Shown here in pieces: positions 42,289 to 51,425 of a stretch of 64,000 bases of DNA. The notes below the pieces were generated by a model that saw nothing but the letters and a program-made list of their open reading frames with translations, was not told where the DNA came from and did not search any database. The stretch spans positions 1 to 64,000 of the forward strand of contig DATALZ010000085.1 in NCBI GenBank assembly GCA_036260805.1, in the 5' to 3' direction. The position numbers and the translations under genes are program-made. Origin of the DNA: Thermocaproicibacter sp036260805. GTDB lineage: Bacteria > Bacillota > Clostridia > Oscillospirales > Acutalibacteraceae. Position 1 is the stretch's first letter, and each line of letters starts with the position of its first letter.

Positions 42289-42317
42289 TTGCAAAGAAGC
42301 GCGGCGGGTATTATAAT
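42289..42317 (+). promoter_or_regulatory. Promoter of the DUF1858 gene
   Basis: TTGCAA (42289-42294), 17 bases, TATAAT (42312-42317). Confidence 0.65.
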
Positions 42318-42445
42318 GTACCTATTCTAAGACTCGTTTAAAAGCAGGATATTTCAATGGCTTAAAATCAAGCGTCTGCTGTTTATCGGACGGGGCTTTG
42401 GGCAAAGTAAGAAAACAACTGAATTTTATATGGGAGGAACCATAC

Positions 42446-42655
42446 ATGGAACAAATAACGAAAGATATGCTCATCGGCGATATTCTGGATGCAGACCCGG
42501 ATTCCGCTCCGTTCTTTATTGCGATGGGGATGCATTGCCTCGGCTGCCCGGCTTCCCGCGGCGAAACGCTGGAACAGGCCTGCATGGTGCATGGAGTCGA
42601 TGTTGACGAAATGGTACAGAAGCTCAACGAGCACCTTGTTCCCGCTTCCAAGTAA
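42446..42655 (+). CDS. DUF1858 (hybrid-cluster-associated) small protein
   Basis: A 69-residue protein; the ATG at 42446 has GGGAGGA upstream. It shows the DUF1858 core: ITKDMLIGDILDADPDSAPF then GMHCLGCPASRGETLEQAC, with a Cys-x2-Cys that may form a redox pair, and a short C-terminal helix. In anaerobes it occurs alone or attached to hybrid-cluster and nitrite-reducing proteins. Function not established. Confidence 0.85.
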   Translation: MEQITKDMLIGDILDADPDSAPFFIAMGMHCLGCPASRGETLEQACMVHGVDVDEMVQKLNEHLVPASK

Positions 42656-42668
42656 TTATAAACGAATG

Positions 42669-42700
42669 GAAACGGCCGCCCGACGTGAGTTGGGCGGCCG
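42669..42700 (+). terminator. Strong hairpin between DUF1858 and trmK
   Basis: AACGGCCGCCC and GGGCGGCCGTT pair exactly. The T-run is poor, so it may slow rather than end transcription. Confidence 0.5.
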
Positions 42701-42718
42701 TTCGGTATGGAGTTATAT

Positions 42719-43411
42719 ATGGTTCTGTTTACCTTGGGGGGAAGGCTTGCCCTTTGCGCTTCCATGGTGCGCCCGCAGGCCGCTCTTGCGGATGTCGGCA
42801 CCGATCACGCCTATCTGCCGGTCTGGCTGGCAAAGCAGGGTGTGATTAAAAAGGCGGTTGCCTCGGATATCCGTCCCGGCCCGTTGGAACGGGCAAAGAA
42901 CAATATTGAACGATACGGTGTCGGCAGTCTGGTCACGGCACGCCTCTCCGACGGGCTGGACGAAATATCGCCCGAAGAAGCGGACGATATTGTAATTGCA
43001 GGCATGGGCGGCTTGATGATGGCCGATATTATCCGCCGAGCCGGGTGGCTTAAAAACAGCGAAAAGCGTTTGATTTTGCAGCCGATGACGCATGTGGAAG
43101 ACCTGCGCCGCTATCTTTCTGAACAGGGCTTTTCCGTTCTGCGTGAACAGGCTGTGTTGGACGAGGGGCATGTTTACACCGCGATGCTCTGTGCTTATGA
43201 CCCTGTAAACAGCGCATCCGGCACACTTTTTCCATACATTGGCCGGCTGACTGCAGAAACGCCGGAAAACCGGATGTATCTGTGCCGTGAGATGAAGCGC
43301 CTGCTGAACCGGGCAAATGGACTGCGCCTGCAGGGCGATGAAAAAGGTTCGGTGGAGCTTTTTCAAATCCGGGAGCAAATTGGAGCAATGCTGACGGAGA
43401 AAAACAGGTAA
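42719..43411 (+). CDS. trmK: tRNA (adenine(22)-N1)-methyltransferase
   Basis: A 230-residue protein; the ATG at 42719 is six bases after GGAG, which favours it over the ATG twelve bases earlier. It has the TrmK motifs ADVGTDHAYLPVWLAKQG (SAM site), ASDIRPGPLERAK and DDIVIAGMGGLMM, with LILQPMTHVEDLR. It methylates A22 of tRNAs. It is followed, 11 bases later, by the Nif3-like gene, the usual Firmicutes pair. Confidence 0.93.
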   Translation: MVLFTLGGRLALCASMVRPQAALADVGTDHAYLPVWLAKQGVIKKAVASDIRPGPLERAKNNIERYGVGSLVTARLSDGLDEISPEEADDIVIAGMGGLMMADIIRRAGWLKNSEKRLILQPMTHVEDLRRYLSEQGFSVLREQAVLDEGHVYTAMLCAYDPVNSASGTLFPYIGRLTAETPENRMYLCREMKRLLNRANGLRLQGDEKGSVELFQIREQIGAMLTEKNR

Positions 43412-43422
43412 AGGATGATTTT

Positions 43423-44193
43423 ATGGCTGCCGTTGGGGAGATTTATCAATATATTAACAGCTTCGCACCCTTTCGTACCGCATTGGATTATGACAACTGC
43501 GGTCTTCAGGTTGGGGACGCGAAAGCGGAAGTGCAAAAGGCGCTTCTGTCGCTGGACATCACGCCGGACGTTGTGCGGGAGGCAAATGAGCGGGGCGCTC
43601 AGCTCATCATAAGCCACCATCCGGTTATGTTCGACCCGCTGCGGTCGCTGCAGGCCGGTACTGCGCCGTATCTGCTGGCACAGTACGGCATTGCCGCAAT
43701 CTGTGCGCACACGAACCTCGACCTCGCGCCCGGCGGGGTAAACACCTGCCTTGCCGCACGGCTCGGGCTGAAAAATGTAAAGGTGCTCGTCCTGGACGAA
43801 GCGTCCGGCCTGCCTGCCGCGTTGATGGGCGAAACAGAGCAGGCATATGGGCCGCGTGAATTTGCAGAATTTGTAAAAACTTCGCTTGGCTGCGACGGAT
43901 TATTCTACGCAGACGGCGGGAAGAAAATTGAACGGGTGGCGCTCTGCAGCGGAGCCGGTTCGGAGTATCTGTATGACGCGGCAGCCTTGGGCTGCCAGGC
44001 GTTTGTAACGGGTGAAGCGAAGCACCACGAGCTGATTGATGCGGAAAACATGGGCGTCACGCTTGTTGCCGCAGGGCATTTTTATACCGAAGATGTTGTA
44101 ATTCAGCCACTTCTGGAGCGGCTCAGACAGAATTTCCCCAAAGTGGAATTCCAAAAAGCGAAACAATCGCACTGCCCTGCAAAATATCTGTAA
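43423..44193 (+). CDS. Nif3-like dinuclear metal-centre protein (YqfO family)
   Basis: A 256-residue protein without the insert domain of longer members. Metal ligands are seen in LIISHHPVMFDP, ICAHTNLDLAPGG, and near the end GHFYTEDV. The family is linked to GTP cyclohydrolase-like folds, but the reaction is not settled. Its pairing with trmK is conserved in Firmicutes. Confidence 0.9.
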   Translation: MAAVGEIYQYINSFAPFRTALDYDNCGLQVGDAKAEVQKALLSLDITPDVVREANERGAQLIISHHPVMFDPLRSLQAGTAPYLLAQYGIAAICAHTNLDLAPGGVNTCLAARLGLKNVKVLVLDEASGLPAALMGETEQAYGPREFAEFVKTSLGCDGLFYADGGKKIERVALCSGAGSEYLYDAAALGCQAFVTGEAKHHELIDAENMGVTLVAAGHFYTEDVVIQPLLERLRQNFPKVEFQKAKQSHCPAKYL

Positions 44194-44297
44194 CTTAGAC
44201 GGGAAACAATGTCCTTTCCCGCACGGAGCGCGGTGAAAGTTCAGCCGCGCCAAACCGGCCGGTTCTCCGGCCAGCAGCGAGAGGATGGTCAATATTT

Positions 44298-46058
44298 ATG
44301 GCTCTGGACGGAGCATTTTTAAGGCACCTGAAGCGGGAAATTGAAGAAACCGCTCTCGGGGCAAAGGTCGATAAAATCTATCAGCCGAACCGGGATGAAC
44401 TGGTTCTTTCTCTTCGCGCCCATACGGGCACGTTTAAGCTTTTAATGTCTGCCCGCGCCAACAGCGCGCGCATCAATTTCACAAAATATCTGCCGGAAAA
44501 TCCGAAGGAGCCGCCCATGCTCTGCATGCTGCTGCGCAAACGTCTGACGGGCGCCCGCCTTTCCGAGGTGCGTCAGCCGGGGCTGGAGCGTATGCTGTGC
44601 CTGGATTTTGGCACTGTGAATGAGCTGGGCGACGAGATTACGCTTACGCTAGTGATGGAAGTCATGGGGCGGTACAGCAACATCATTCTGGTGGACGGCG
44701 AAGGCAAAATTATCGACGCGCTCAAACGCGTGGATGCCGCCATGTCGTCCGAGCGGCTTGTGCTGCCCGGAATCCCGTACCGTCTGCCGCCGCCGCAGGA
44801 CAAGCTGTGCCTTCTGACGGCAGGCAGGGACGAAATTGTAGAACGGGTCTGCTCCGTGCCGGACGGGACGGAGCTTTCGAAAGCTCTGCTTTCGTCACTG
44901 CAGGGCGTTTCCCCTGTTGTTTGCCGCGAGCTTCAGCACCGGACGGGACGGGGCAGAGACCTGAAAATCGCCGAAATGACGCCGGAGCTGAAAGAACGCC
45001 TGTCATTCTTCCTCGGCAGACTTGCAGATACTCTGAACAACATAGACGGAAGCCCGTATATGGCCGTCGGACAGAGCAGAAAACCGATGGATTTTTCTTT
45101 CTTTTCAATAGAACAGTACGGAACCGCCGCCATTGTAAGCCGGATGGGCAGTTTTTCGGAACTGCTTGACGCGTTTTACGGTGAACGTGACCGCATCGAA
45201 CGGATGCACATCCGTTCACAGGATCTCCTGCGTATCCTCACGACAGCGTCTGACCGCCTGAGCCGGAAAATCAATAACCAGCAGGCGGAGCTGGAACGCT
45301 GCGCGAAGCGTGACGAACTGCGCGTCTGCGGTGACCTGCTCAGCGCAAATTTATACAGGCTGGAAAAGGGGCAGAGCTGCGTCGAACTCCAGAATTTCTA
45401 CGAAGAATCGCAGCCAATGGTTAAAATCCGGCTTGATCCGGCCCACACTCCATCCCAGAATGCACAGAAATATTACAAAGAGTACAGAAAGGCGAAAACT
45501 GCAGAAGAAATCCTTACTGTACAAATTGAGGGCGCGAAGCAGGAGCTTGCGTACCTCGACACGGTTTTCGAGGAACTCAGCCGCGCCGCCAACGAGCGCG
45601 ACCTTTCAGAAATTCGCGCCGAATTGACGGAACAGGGGTATATCCGCGCGCAAAAGGGTGCGAAAAAGCAGAACCAGACGCAGGGGGCCATGCAGTTCCG
45701 CTCCAGTGACGGGTTCCAGATATTGGTCGGCAGGAATAACCGTGAGAACGATATTCTTACCCTCAAACAGGCAAAGAAGACCGATTTATGGTTCCACACA
45801 AAAAATATCCCCGGGTCGCATGTTGTGCTGTTCCTGCAGGGGAAAAAGGTAACGCCCGGGGCAATTTCGGATGCTGCCATGCTTGCCGCATGTTTCAGCC
45901 GCGGCCGCGAATCCTCGAATGTTGCGGTGGATTATACCGAGGTTCGGCATGTCAGCAAGCCGCAGGGCTCAAAACCCGGCATGGTGATCTATGTGAACAA
46001 CAAGACAATATTCGCCGTTCCGGACAAACAGGCTGCCGAGAACCTGCGAACAAAATAA
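44298..46058 (+). CDS. rqcH: Ribosome quality control protein RqcH (NFACT family)
   Basis: A 586-residue protein with NFACT-N (ALDGAFLRHLKREI...KIYQPNRDELVL), helix-hairpin-helix, coiled-coil middle, and NFACT-R (DLWFHTKNIPGSHVVLF). It binds split 50S subunits holding stalled nascent chains and adds alanine tails for degradation. In Gram-positive bacteria the family was first annotated as fibronectin-binding protein; there is no signal peptide here, so a surface role is unlikely. A GC-rich hairpin (GGCCGG/CCGGCC) sits just upstream. Confidence 0.93.
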   Translation: MALDGAFLRHLKREIEETALGAKVDKIYQPNRDELVLSLRAHTGTFKLLMSARANSARINFTKYLPENPKEPPMLCMLLRKRLTGARLSEVRQPGLERMLCLDFGTVNELGDEITLTLVMEVMGRYSNIILVDGEGKIIDALKRVDAAMSSERLVLPGIPYRLPPPQDKLCLLTAGRDEIVERVCSVPDGTELSKALLSSLQGVSPVVCRELQHRTGRGRDLKIAEMTPELKERLSFFLGRLADTLNNIDGSPYMAVGQSRKPMDFSFFSIEQYGTAAIVSRMGSFSELLDAFYGERDRIERMHIRSQDLLRILTTASDRLSRKINNQQAELERCAKRDELRVCGDLLSANLYRLEKGQSCVELQNFYEESQPMVKIRLDPAHTPSQNAQKYYKEYRKAKTAEEILTVQIEGAKQELAYLDTVFEELSRAANERDLSEIRAELTEQGYIRAQKGAKKQNQTQGAMQFRSSDGFQILVGRNNRENDILTLKQAKKTDLWFHTKNIPGSHVVLFLQGKKVTPGAISDAAMLAACFSRGRESSNVAVDYTEVRHVSKPQGSKPGMVIYVNNKTIFAVPDKQAAENLRTK

Positions 46059-46087
46059 TTGGCAGCCGCGAAAAATCATGCTATAAT
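46059..46087 (+). promoter_or_regulatory. Promoter of the exopolysaccharide operon
   Basis: TTGGCA (46059-46064), 17 bases, TATAAT (46082-46087). The -35 overlaps the end of rqcH. Confidence 0.7.
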
Positions 46088-46123
46088 AGGGAAAAATCTG
46101 ATACTTAATCGGGAGGTGGATCC

Positions 46124-47674
46124 ATGACGGCAGATCGGCTCAGTGCAAAAAACAGTCTTAGAAATACAATTTTATTCGGTTCCGCCGGCCTTCTTATGAT
46201 TCTGGCAAATCTGATGATGGTAATGGGCGGCTTTTTTTATGAAACCGGGGCCTGCACAATGTTTGCAGCCAATGTGGTGTTGAATGTTGCAGTGATCTGG
46301 GATTTATGTAGAAACATCCGGCGCGATTTTCCGCTGCTCGTCTTTACAGGCGCTTTTGATCTGCTGCTTCTCGGGCGCGTTTACGTCGCGTTCTTGAGTG
46401 ATTATAAAGATATTCTGCCGGATTTGGAAGCGGAAAATTTCCAAAATCTGTTCACGGCGCTCCAGATCGTTACTTTGGCTTATTTATTTGTTTACACAGC
46501 ATATAAACTTTCGGCACCGCTCTTTTTCAAAAGGGAACGGGCAATCCGCGAAAAAGGGATCAAATCCATTCGCCAGAGCCCTCTTGTGCCGATTATCCGG
46601 CAGGTCACCGTGGTTGTGCTGTGCATCAGTTCCATAGCCTTCTTTTACATGCTGGCCCTGTCAATTCTGGAAGTGGCCAAGCACGGTTACCTCGGCTCCT
46701 TTACCCAAAAGGCGGACCGGAGTGTTCCTACCTATATCAGCCGTCTTTCCATGTTCTTTACGCCGTCTTTTGCGGTTTTTCTGGCCACGCTGCCAAGCAA
46801 GCGGCAGCTGAAATTCCCAATGGTGATTTACGGTGTGTACATGTTGGCTTCACTGTTCACCGGCCGCCGAAACACATTTGTGTGTGAAGCACTGATGATC
46901 GTAATTTACTTCGTCCTGCGCGACAGCCTGCTTCCGAAGGAAGAACGTATTATTAAGAAAAAAATAATCATCTGGGGAATTATCATCGGAATTATTCTGA
47001 TGTATCTTCTGGAACTCGTTGCGGAACTCCGCGCGGGGTCTTCCTCAACGAAAAAAGGATTTTTTTACTCATTGGTCAACTTTATCTATTCACAGGGCGC
47101 GAGCTTCCGCGTTGTGATTCAGACCGTGAACTGCTGGGATCTGTTCAACCATCAGACAACGTATCAGTTCCTGTTCTATCCGTTTGAGCAGTATGCCCAC
47201 AACAACGGCCTCATTAATACAATCTTCGGATTTTCACCGATTACCGAAGTGCAGTCAATGCGATTTGTTCTTACCACCCACAACTATGCCCATGTCATCA
47301 CCTTCATGGTAGACCCGTCCCGTTACCTTTCGGGCGGCGGTTTCGGAACTTCTTTTGTGGCAGAAGCCTATGTTGCCTATGGAATAGCGGGCGTTGGCGT
47401 GATTAGCGCAATTGTCGGTTTCGCGTTCCGGTTCTTCTCATCCATGCTCACGCGGTCATGGGTATTTATCGCGGTAGGATTGATCGCTCTCAAAGATTTC
47501 GTTTACATTCCCCGCAATTTTGCGTTTTCGTGGGTCATTGATGTATTCAACATCACATATCTGGTTTACTTTATAGGCGTATACCTGATTGCCCTTCTGC
47601 TGGTACACATTGGTTCTCACGTCCGCAGGGTTTCAACCCCAGCCGACCGCCTCATTCCGGAGGAAGAAACGTGA
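46124..47674 (+). CDS. O-antigen-type polysaccharide polymerase, Wzy family
   Basis: A 516-residue membrane protein with about 12 hydrophobic segments and a large outside loop containing RAGSSSTKKGFFYSLVNFIYSQ (shortened) and GFSPITEVQSMRF. TGRRNTFVCEALM in the middle and GGGFGTSFVAEAYVAYG near the end match the Wzy (O-ag_pol) family, which joins lipid-linked repeat units outside the membrane. GGAGGTGG precedes the ATG. It opens the polysaccharide operon; the following genes overlap or nearly touch. Confidence 0.82.
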   Translation: MTADRLSAKNSLRNTILFGSAGLLMILANLMMVMGGFFYETGACTMFAANVVLNVAVIWDLCRNIRRDFPLLVFTGAFDLLLLGRVYVAFLSDYKDILPDLEAENFQNLFTALQIVTLAYLFVYTAYKLSAPLFFKRERAIREKGIKSIRQSPLVPIIRQVTVVVLCISSIAFFYMLALSILEVAKHGYLGSFTQKADRSVPTYISRLSMFFTPSFAVFLATLPSKRQLKFPMVIYGVYMLASLFTGRRNTFVCEALMIVIYFVLRDSLLPKEERIIKKKIIIWGIIIGIILMYLLELVAELRAGSSSTKKGFFYSLVNFIYSQGASFRVVIQTVNCWDLFNHQTTYQFLFYPFEQYAHNNGLINTIFGFSPITEVQSMRFVLTTHNYAHVITFMVDPSRYLSGGGFGTSFVAEAYVAYGIAGVGVISAIVGFAFRFFSSMLTRSWVFIAVGLIALKDFVYIPRNFAFSWVIDVFNITYLVYFIGVYLIALLLVHIGSHVRRVSTPADRLIPEEET

Positions 47675-48894
47675 AACTGCTGCTGCTTCTTACTACCACG
47701 TTTCCGTATGATAACGGCGAGGAATTCATCGCCAATGAACTGGAGCAGGCGAAAGGGTTGGATAAAATCCTTATCTGCCCCTGTAACCTGAAGGCAAATG
47801 CCAAACAGACAAAAGCGCTTCCGGACGGCGTTGAAACCGTTCCGATTCCACGCAAAATTCTCGACAGTTCAATTTACCCGAGGCTTTTGCTTCGCTCTGC
47901 CGTTCAGGACGAGCTGTTCCGGCTTCTCCGCTCGGGGCGTCTGCAGCCTGGGCGCGTACATGAACTTCTATTCTTCATGAAAAACGTTTTAGAGATTTAC
48001 AATGGTCTGAAACAGACCATATCCGTACAGCCTTCCGACCATGTTGTTATTTACAGCTACTGGCTGTATGACGCCGCGGCAGCGGGTGTGCTGCTTGCCC
48101 GTGACCTTCGCAAAAAAGGCGTAAAAGTGCGGCAGATTTCCCGCGCACATGGATTCGATATCCACAGCGAACGGTCAAAATACGGTTACCTACCGATGCG
48201 TTCGTATCTGTTCCGGAATCTCGACAGCATTTTTCCGTGTTCGGACGACGGCGCAGGAGTACTGAAAAGTCAGGCCGGAGAGAATTCCGGAAAAATCCGG
48301 CGCTCCTACCTCGGCACAAGGGATTACGGCGCCGCAGTACAGAGCCGGACACCGTTCCATTTGGTGTCATGTTCCTATATGGTGGCGGTGAAACGGCTGC
48401 ATCTGATTGCCGAAACGCTCAGGCGGGCCAATTTCCCGGTACTGTGGACGCACATTGGTTCCGGACCTCTGGAAGATGAAATCCGGTCGCTTGCGAAGGA
48501 TTTTCCCCCGCAGGTTCAGGCGGAGTTCCTGGGCCAGCGCGGCAACAAAGAAATTATGGATTATTATAAGAGCAACCCGGTGTCCGTTTTCGTGAACGTG
48601 AGCTCCAGCGAAGGGATTCCTGTCTCCGTGATGGAAGCTTGCTCGTTTGGCATCCCGGTCATTGCTACGGATGTGGGCGGCACACATGAGATAGTGTCCG
48701 ACGGGGAAAACGGATTCCTCATCCCAAAGGATTTTTCCCCACAGACGCTTCTCGATTCCCTACGTAAAGTCCGTTCCATGAATGAAGCGGATTATTCCTC
48801 GCTTTGCCGGAATTCCCGTAAAATGTGGGAAGAAAAGCTAAATGCGGAAGAAAATTACCGGAAATTTTATTCTGAAATTGGGAGCGGAATATGA
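47671..48894 (+). CDS. GT4-type glycosyltransferase (pair member 1a)
   Basis: A 407-residue protein with a GTG start that overlaps the wzy stop (GTGA) and a GGAGGA site. GT-B fold: N-terminal TTTFPYDNGEEFIANEL and C-terminal nucleotide-sugar region SSSEGIPVSVMEACSFGIPV with ATDVGGTHEIV, the E-x7-E type motif of family 4. It shares its start and its donor site with the reversed gene at 52543-53799. It should add one sugar of the repeat unit. Confidence 0.88.
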   Translation: MKLLLLLTTTFPYDNGEEFIANELEQAKGLDKILICPCNLKANAKQTKALPDGVETVPIPRKILDSSIYPRLLLRSAVQDELFRLLRSGRLQPGRVHELLFFMKNVLEIYNGLKQTISVQPSDHVVIYSYWLYDAAAAGVLLARDLRKKGVKVRQISRAHGFDIHSERSKYGYLPMRSYLFRNLDSIFPCSDDGAGVLKSQAGENSGKIRRSYLGTRDYGAAVQSRTPFHLVSCSYMVAVKRLHLIAETLRRANFPVLWTHIGSGPLEDEIRSLAKDFPPQVQAEFLGQRGNKEIMDYYKSNPVSVFVNVSSSEGIPVSVMEACSFGIPVIATDVGGTHEIVSDGENGFLIPKDFSPQTLLDSLRKVRSMNEADYSSLCRNSRKMWEEKLNAEENYRKFYSEIGSGI

Positions 48895-50087
48895 AGTTTC
48901 TTTATGTCAGTTTTGTCAGCAATACAAAGCAGTATTCCGGCATTCTTAAAAAGGTAGTCGGGCAAACTAACGGCGCAGAGCGGCTTGGATGGGATGCGCA
49001 CTATACCTGCGTGGAAGGCAACAGTGTGGTTTTAAATACCGGCAAGGGTTCCCCACAGCGTAAAACCTTTGCGAACAGCCTGCGCTGGAGAGATCTGCAG
49101 TCGGCAATCACCGAAAAAATCTGCGAATTTATTGAAGACGGTGCCTATGACGCGATTTATATCAAAGGTTTTCTGACAAATCCGTATGCCTACCGGGCTG
49201 CTTCCTGCGCTAAGGAATCGAATCCGGACTGCAAAGTGATTTTTGAGATAGCAACCTACCCCTACTGGGGCGAGTACAAGCGCTTTTTTAAAGTTGACTG
49301 GAAGAAAAAAGACTTTCGCGCTTTTGCCGGCCATCTGCTGGAGACTGCTCAGCACTGCACCACCGTTCCGCGTATGAAACGGAAGGTCGACGCCCTCGCG
49401 GTATTTGGTCAGCCGGTGGAAAAGCTCTGGGGCATCCCCGCGGTTACCATAGACAACGGAATCACCGTGGAAGGGATAGCTCCGAGGAAAACTGCCGGCG
49501 CTTCTCCGGGGGACGACATCCATCTTCTGGGCGTCGCAGGAACCTCAATTGCACACGGCTATTTCCGCATTGTTGAGGGCCTTGCACAGTACCAGAAATC
49601 AAAGCCCGGTGGAAGCCCGAACGTCTTTTTCGATATTGTAGGCGAAAACGAAACCATTCAGGCTTTAAAATCGCTTGCTTCCGAGCTTGGCATCGAAGAC
49701 CTTGTGAACTTTCTCGGTTATAAGAATTCGCAGGAGCTTTCGGAGCTGTACGGTAAATGCGATGCCGCGGTTTCTTCGCTCGGTGTCTACCAGATCGGCC
49801 TGAAGTATCTTTCGCCGTTGAAGTCGAGGGAATACTGCGCATCCGGAATTCCATTCATTTACGCCTATGAAGACACCCTGCCGCCTGACGCGCCGTTTGC
49901 TCTGAAAATCCCCAATGACTCCTCACCGGCAGACATCGCGGCGATTGCCAGATTTGCGGAAGGATGCCGCAGAGACCCGCAAATCTCTGCACAGGAACGG
50001 GAGTTTGCAAAAGACCATTACGACTGGAAAATCATTATGAAGCGTGTGCTTGATTTTGCGGGCGCCGCTGCAAAAGATAAAAATTAG
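48891..50087 (+). CDS. Glycosyltransferase, GT-B like (pair member 2a)
   Basis: A 398-residue protein overlapping its upstream gene by ATGA. Less typical than GT4: N-terminal MKFLYVSFVSNTKQYSGILK, central LWGIPAVTIDNGI, a donor-domain stretch LVNFLGYKNSQELSELYGKC, and an ending KDHYDWKIIMKRVLDFAG. The same landmarks occur in the gene at 54293-55468, so the two are paralogs. No signal peptide; cytoplasmic or membrane-associated. Confidence 0.78.
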   Translation: MKFLYVSFVSNTKQYSGILKKVVGQTNGAERLGWDAHYTCVEGNSVVLNTGKGSPQRKTFANSLRWRDLQSAITEKICEFIEDGAYDAIYIKGFLTNPYAYRAASCAKESNPDCKVIFEIATYPYWGEYKRFFKVDWKKKDFRAFAGHLLETAQHCTTVPRMKRKVDALAVFGQPVEKLWGIPAVTIDNGITVEGIAPRKTAGASPGDDIHLLGVAGTSIAHGYFRIVEGLAQYQKSKPGGSPNVFFDIVGENETIQALKSLASELGIEDLVNFLGYKNSQELSELYGKCDAAVSSLGVYQIGLKYLSPLKSREYCASGIPFIYAYEDTLPPDAPFALKIPNDSSPADIAAIARFAEGCRRDPQISAQEREFAKDHYDWKIIMKRVLDFAGAAAKDKN

Positions 50088-50098
50088 GAGGTTCTCCG

Positions 50099-51361
50099 AT
50101 GGAACTGTTTGTAAGTTTTTCAGAGATCATGCATTTTTTTAAGAGAAACAAATTTAAATTTCTGCTTGTGGTCCTTGTATTCGGCGTACTGTGTGGTTTG
50201 GCTCCGCTCAAACTGCTCACGATTCCTTACAGCGTAAATTCATCCATCACACTTTCCTGCGAAATTCCTGAAAATGCAAGCACCGATTACCGTCTGCAGT
50301 ATACCAACATTCTTGGTTCGCGCGTTCAAACAGCGATCGCGCAGGCTGCATCCAATAACCTGCTCGAAAAAACCGCCCAGAAGCTTGGAATTAAAGATAC
50401 CGAGATCAGCAAAATCACCGGCGAGCAGATGAACAGCGCTCCAGTCATCAAGCTGACGGTTCAGACCACAGATGCGGAAAAAGCGGCCGAGATTTCCGAT
50501 ACGGCCGCACAGATTCTTGCAGATCAGATGATGCAGGAATTCCCGTCGCCGAAGCTGTCGGTCGTTATCACCGACAAGGCGCAGCCGGCAAAAGCCCAGT
50601 CTAAGAAATCTGCTATGGCGAAGGCAGGACTTCTCGGCCTTGTGCTCGGCTTTATCGCCTATGCATGCTTTGGCGTAATTTGTGTTCTGAGCGATCGCTC
50701 GGTGCGCAATGCGCGTGTTGCGGAGGAAGCGCTGAAGACAAAGCTGCTCGCTGAGATTCCGCACGAAACCCGCGGCAGGAACAAAGAAGACGCTTACCGA
50801 AAGCTTCGTGCGGCGACGCTCCACCAGTACGGTTCCGTAAAGAACTTTATGGTTTCCAGCGTCAATGATAACGACGGCGGCGAAGAGGCGGCGGCCGGTT
50901 TGGCCCTGTCTCTGGCTCAGGCCGGTAAAAAGGTTCTTGTTGTGGATGCTGATCTGCGCGCCCCGAAGCTCGCCCAGCTTTTAAATGTGAAAGCATCCAA
51001 AATGTTGAACGATGTCCTCATAGGCTCCTGCTCCTTACAGGAAGCGGCGGCCGATGTCCCCGGAAAACAGAACCTCAGTCTGCTTGCCGGTGCACAGATT
51101 GACGAAGAAAGCCCGGCAGACCTTTTTGCAAAGGGCTTCGAAAAATTTGTTGCAAATGCGGAAGCGCTTTACGATTTTGTCGTTGTTTATGCTCCGTCCG
51201 AAATCAGCTACCCGGATGCCGACAGTCTTGCCGTGTTCACACAGGCAGTTATCCTGACCGCGAAATATGGTTCCACAACCTATGAGAGCCTGAAAGAAGC
51301 CCTTCGCGGCATGCAGTCCGCAGGCGGCAAAGTAATTGGTTTCGTCATCACAGACGCCTGA
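50099..51361 (+). CDS. Wzz-type chain-length regulator with degenerate BY-kinase domain
   Basis: A 420-residue protein. A Wzz-like part has two membrane segments (about 20-43 and 178-200) around a 130-residue outside domain, ending in the usual KSAMAKAGLLGLVLGF. The cytoplasmic part looks like a bacterial tyrosine kinase (CpsD/EpsB): the Walker A' strand KVLVVDADLRAPKLAQLL is kept, but the P-loop position reads SSVNDNDGGEEAAAGLAL, without the GKS/T, and the Walker B region is DFVVVYAPSE. There is no Tyr-rich tail. It should still set polymer length, but kinase activity is unlikely. AGGAGG start site. Confidence 0.8.
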   Translation: MELFVSFSEIMHFFKRNKFKFLLVVLVFGVLCGLAPLKLLTIPYSVNSSITLSCEIPENASTDYRLQYTNILGSRVQTAIAQAASNNLLEKTAQKLGIKDTEISKITGEQMNSAPVIKLTVQTTDAEKAAEISDTAAQILADQMMQEFPSPKLSVVITDKAQPAKAQSKKSAMAKAGLLGLVLGFIAYACFGVICVLSDRSVRNARVAEEALKTKLLAEIPHETRGRNKEDAYRKLRAATLHQYGSVKNFMVSSVNDNDGGEEAAAGLALSLAQAGKKVLVVDADLRAPKLAQLLNVKASKMLNDVLIGSCSLQEAAADVPGKQNLSLLAGAQIDEESPADLFAKGFEKFVANAEALYDFVVVYAPSEISYPDADSLAVFTQAVILTAKYGSTTYESLKEALRGMQSAGGKVIGFVITDA

Positions 51362-51425
51362 TTTCAGCCGAACCAGGCGATACATAATCACCGGAATTTG
51401 TTTCATACTAATTCCGGTGATAAAT

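Noticed and set aside
44258..44276. GGCCGG/CCGGCC hairpin before rqcH as a terminator
   Set aside because: The stem is short and has no T-run; it may only be leader structure.
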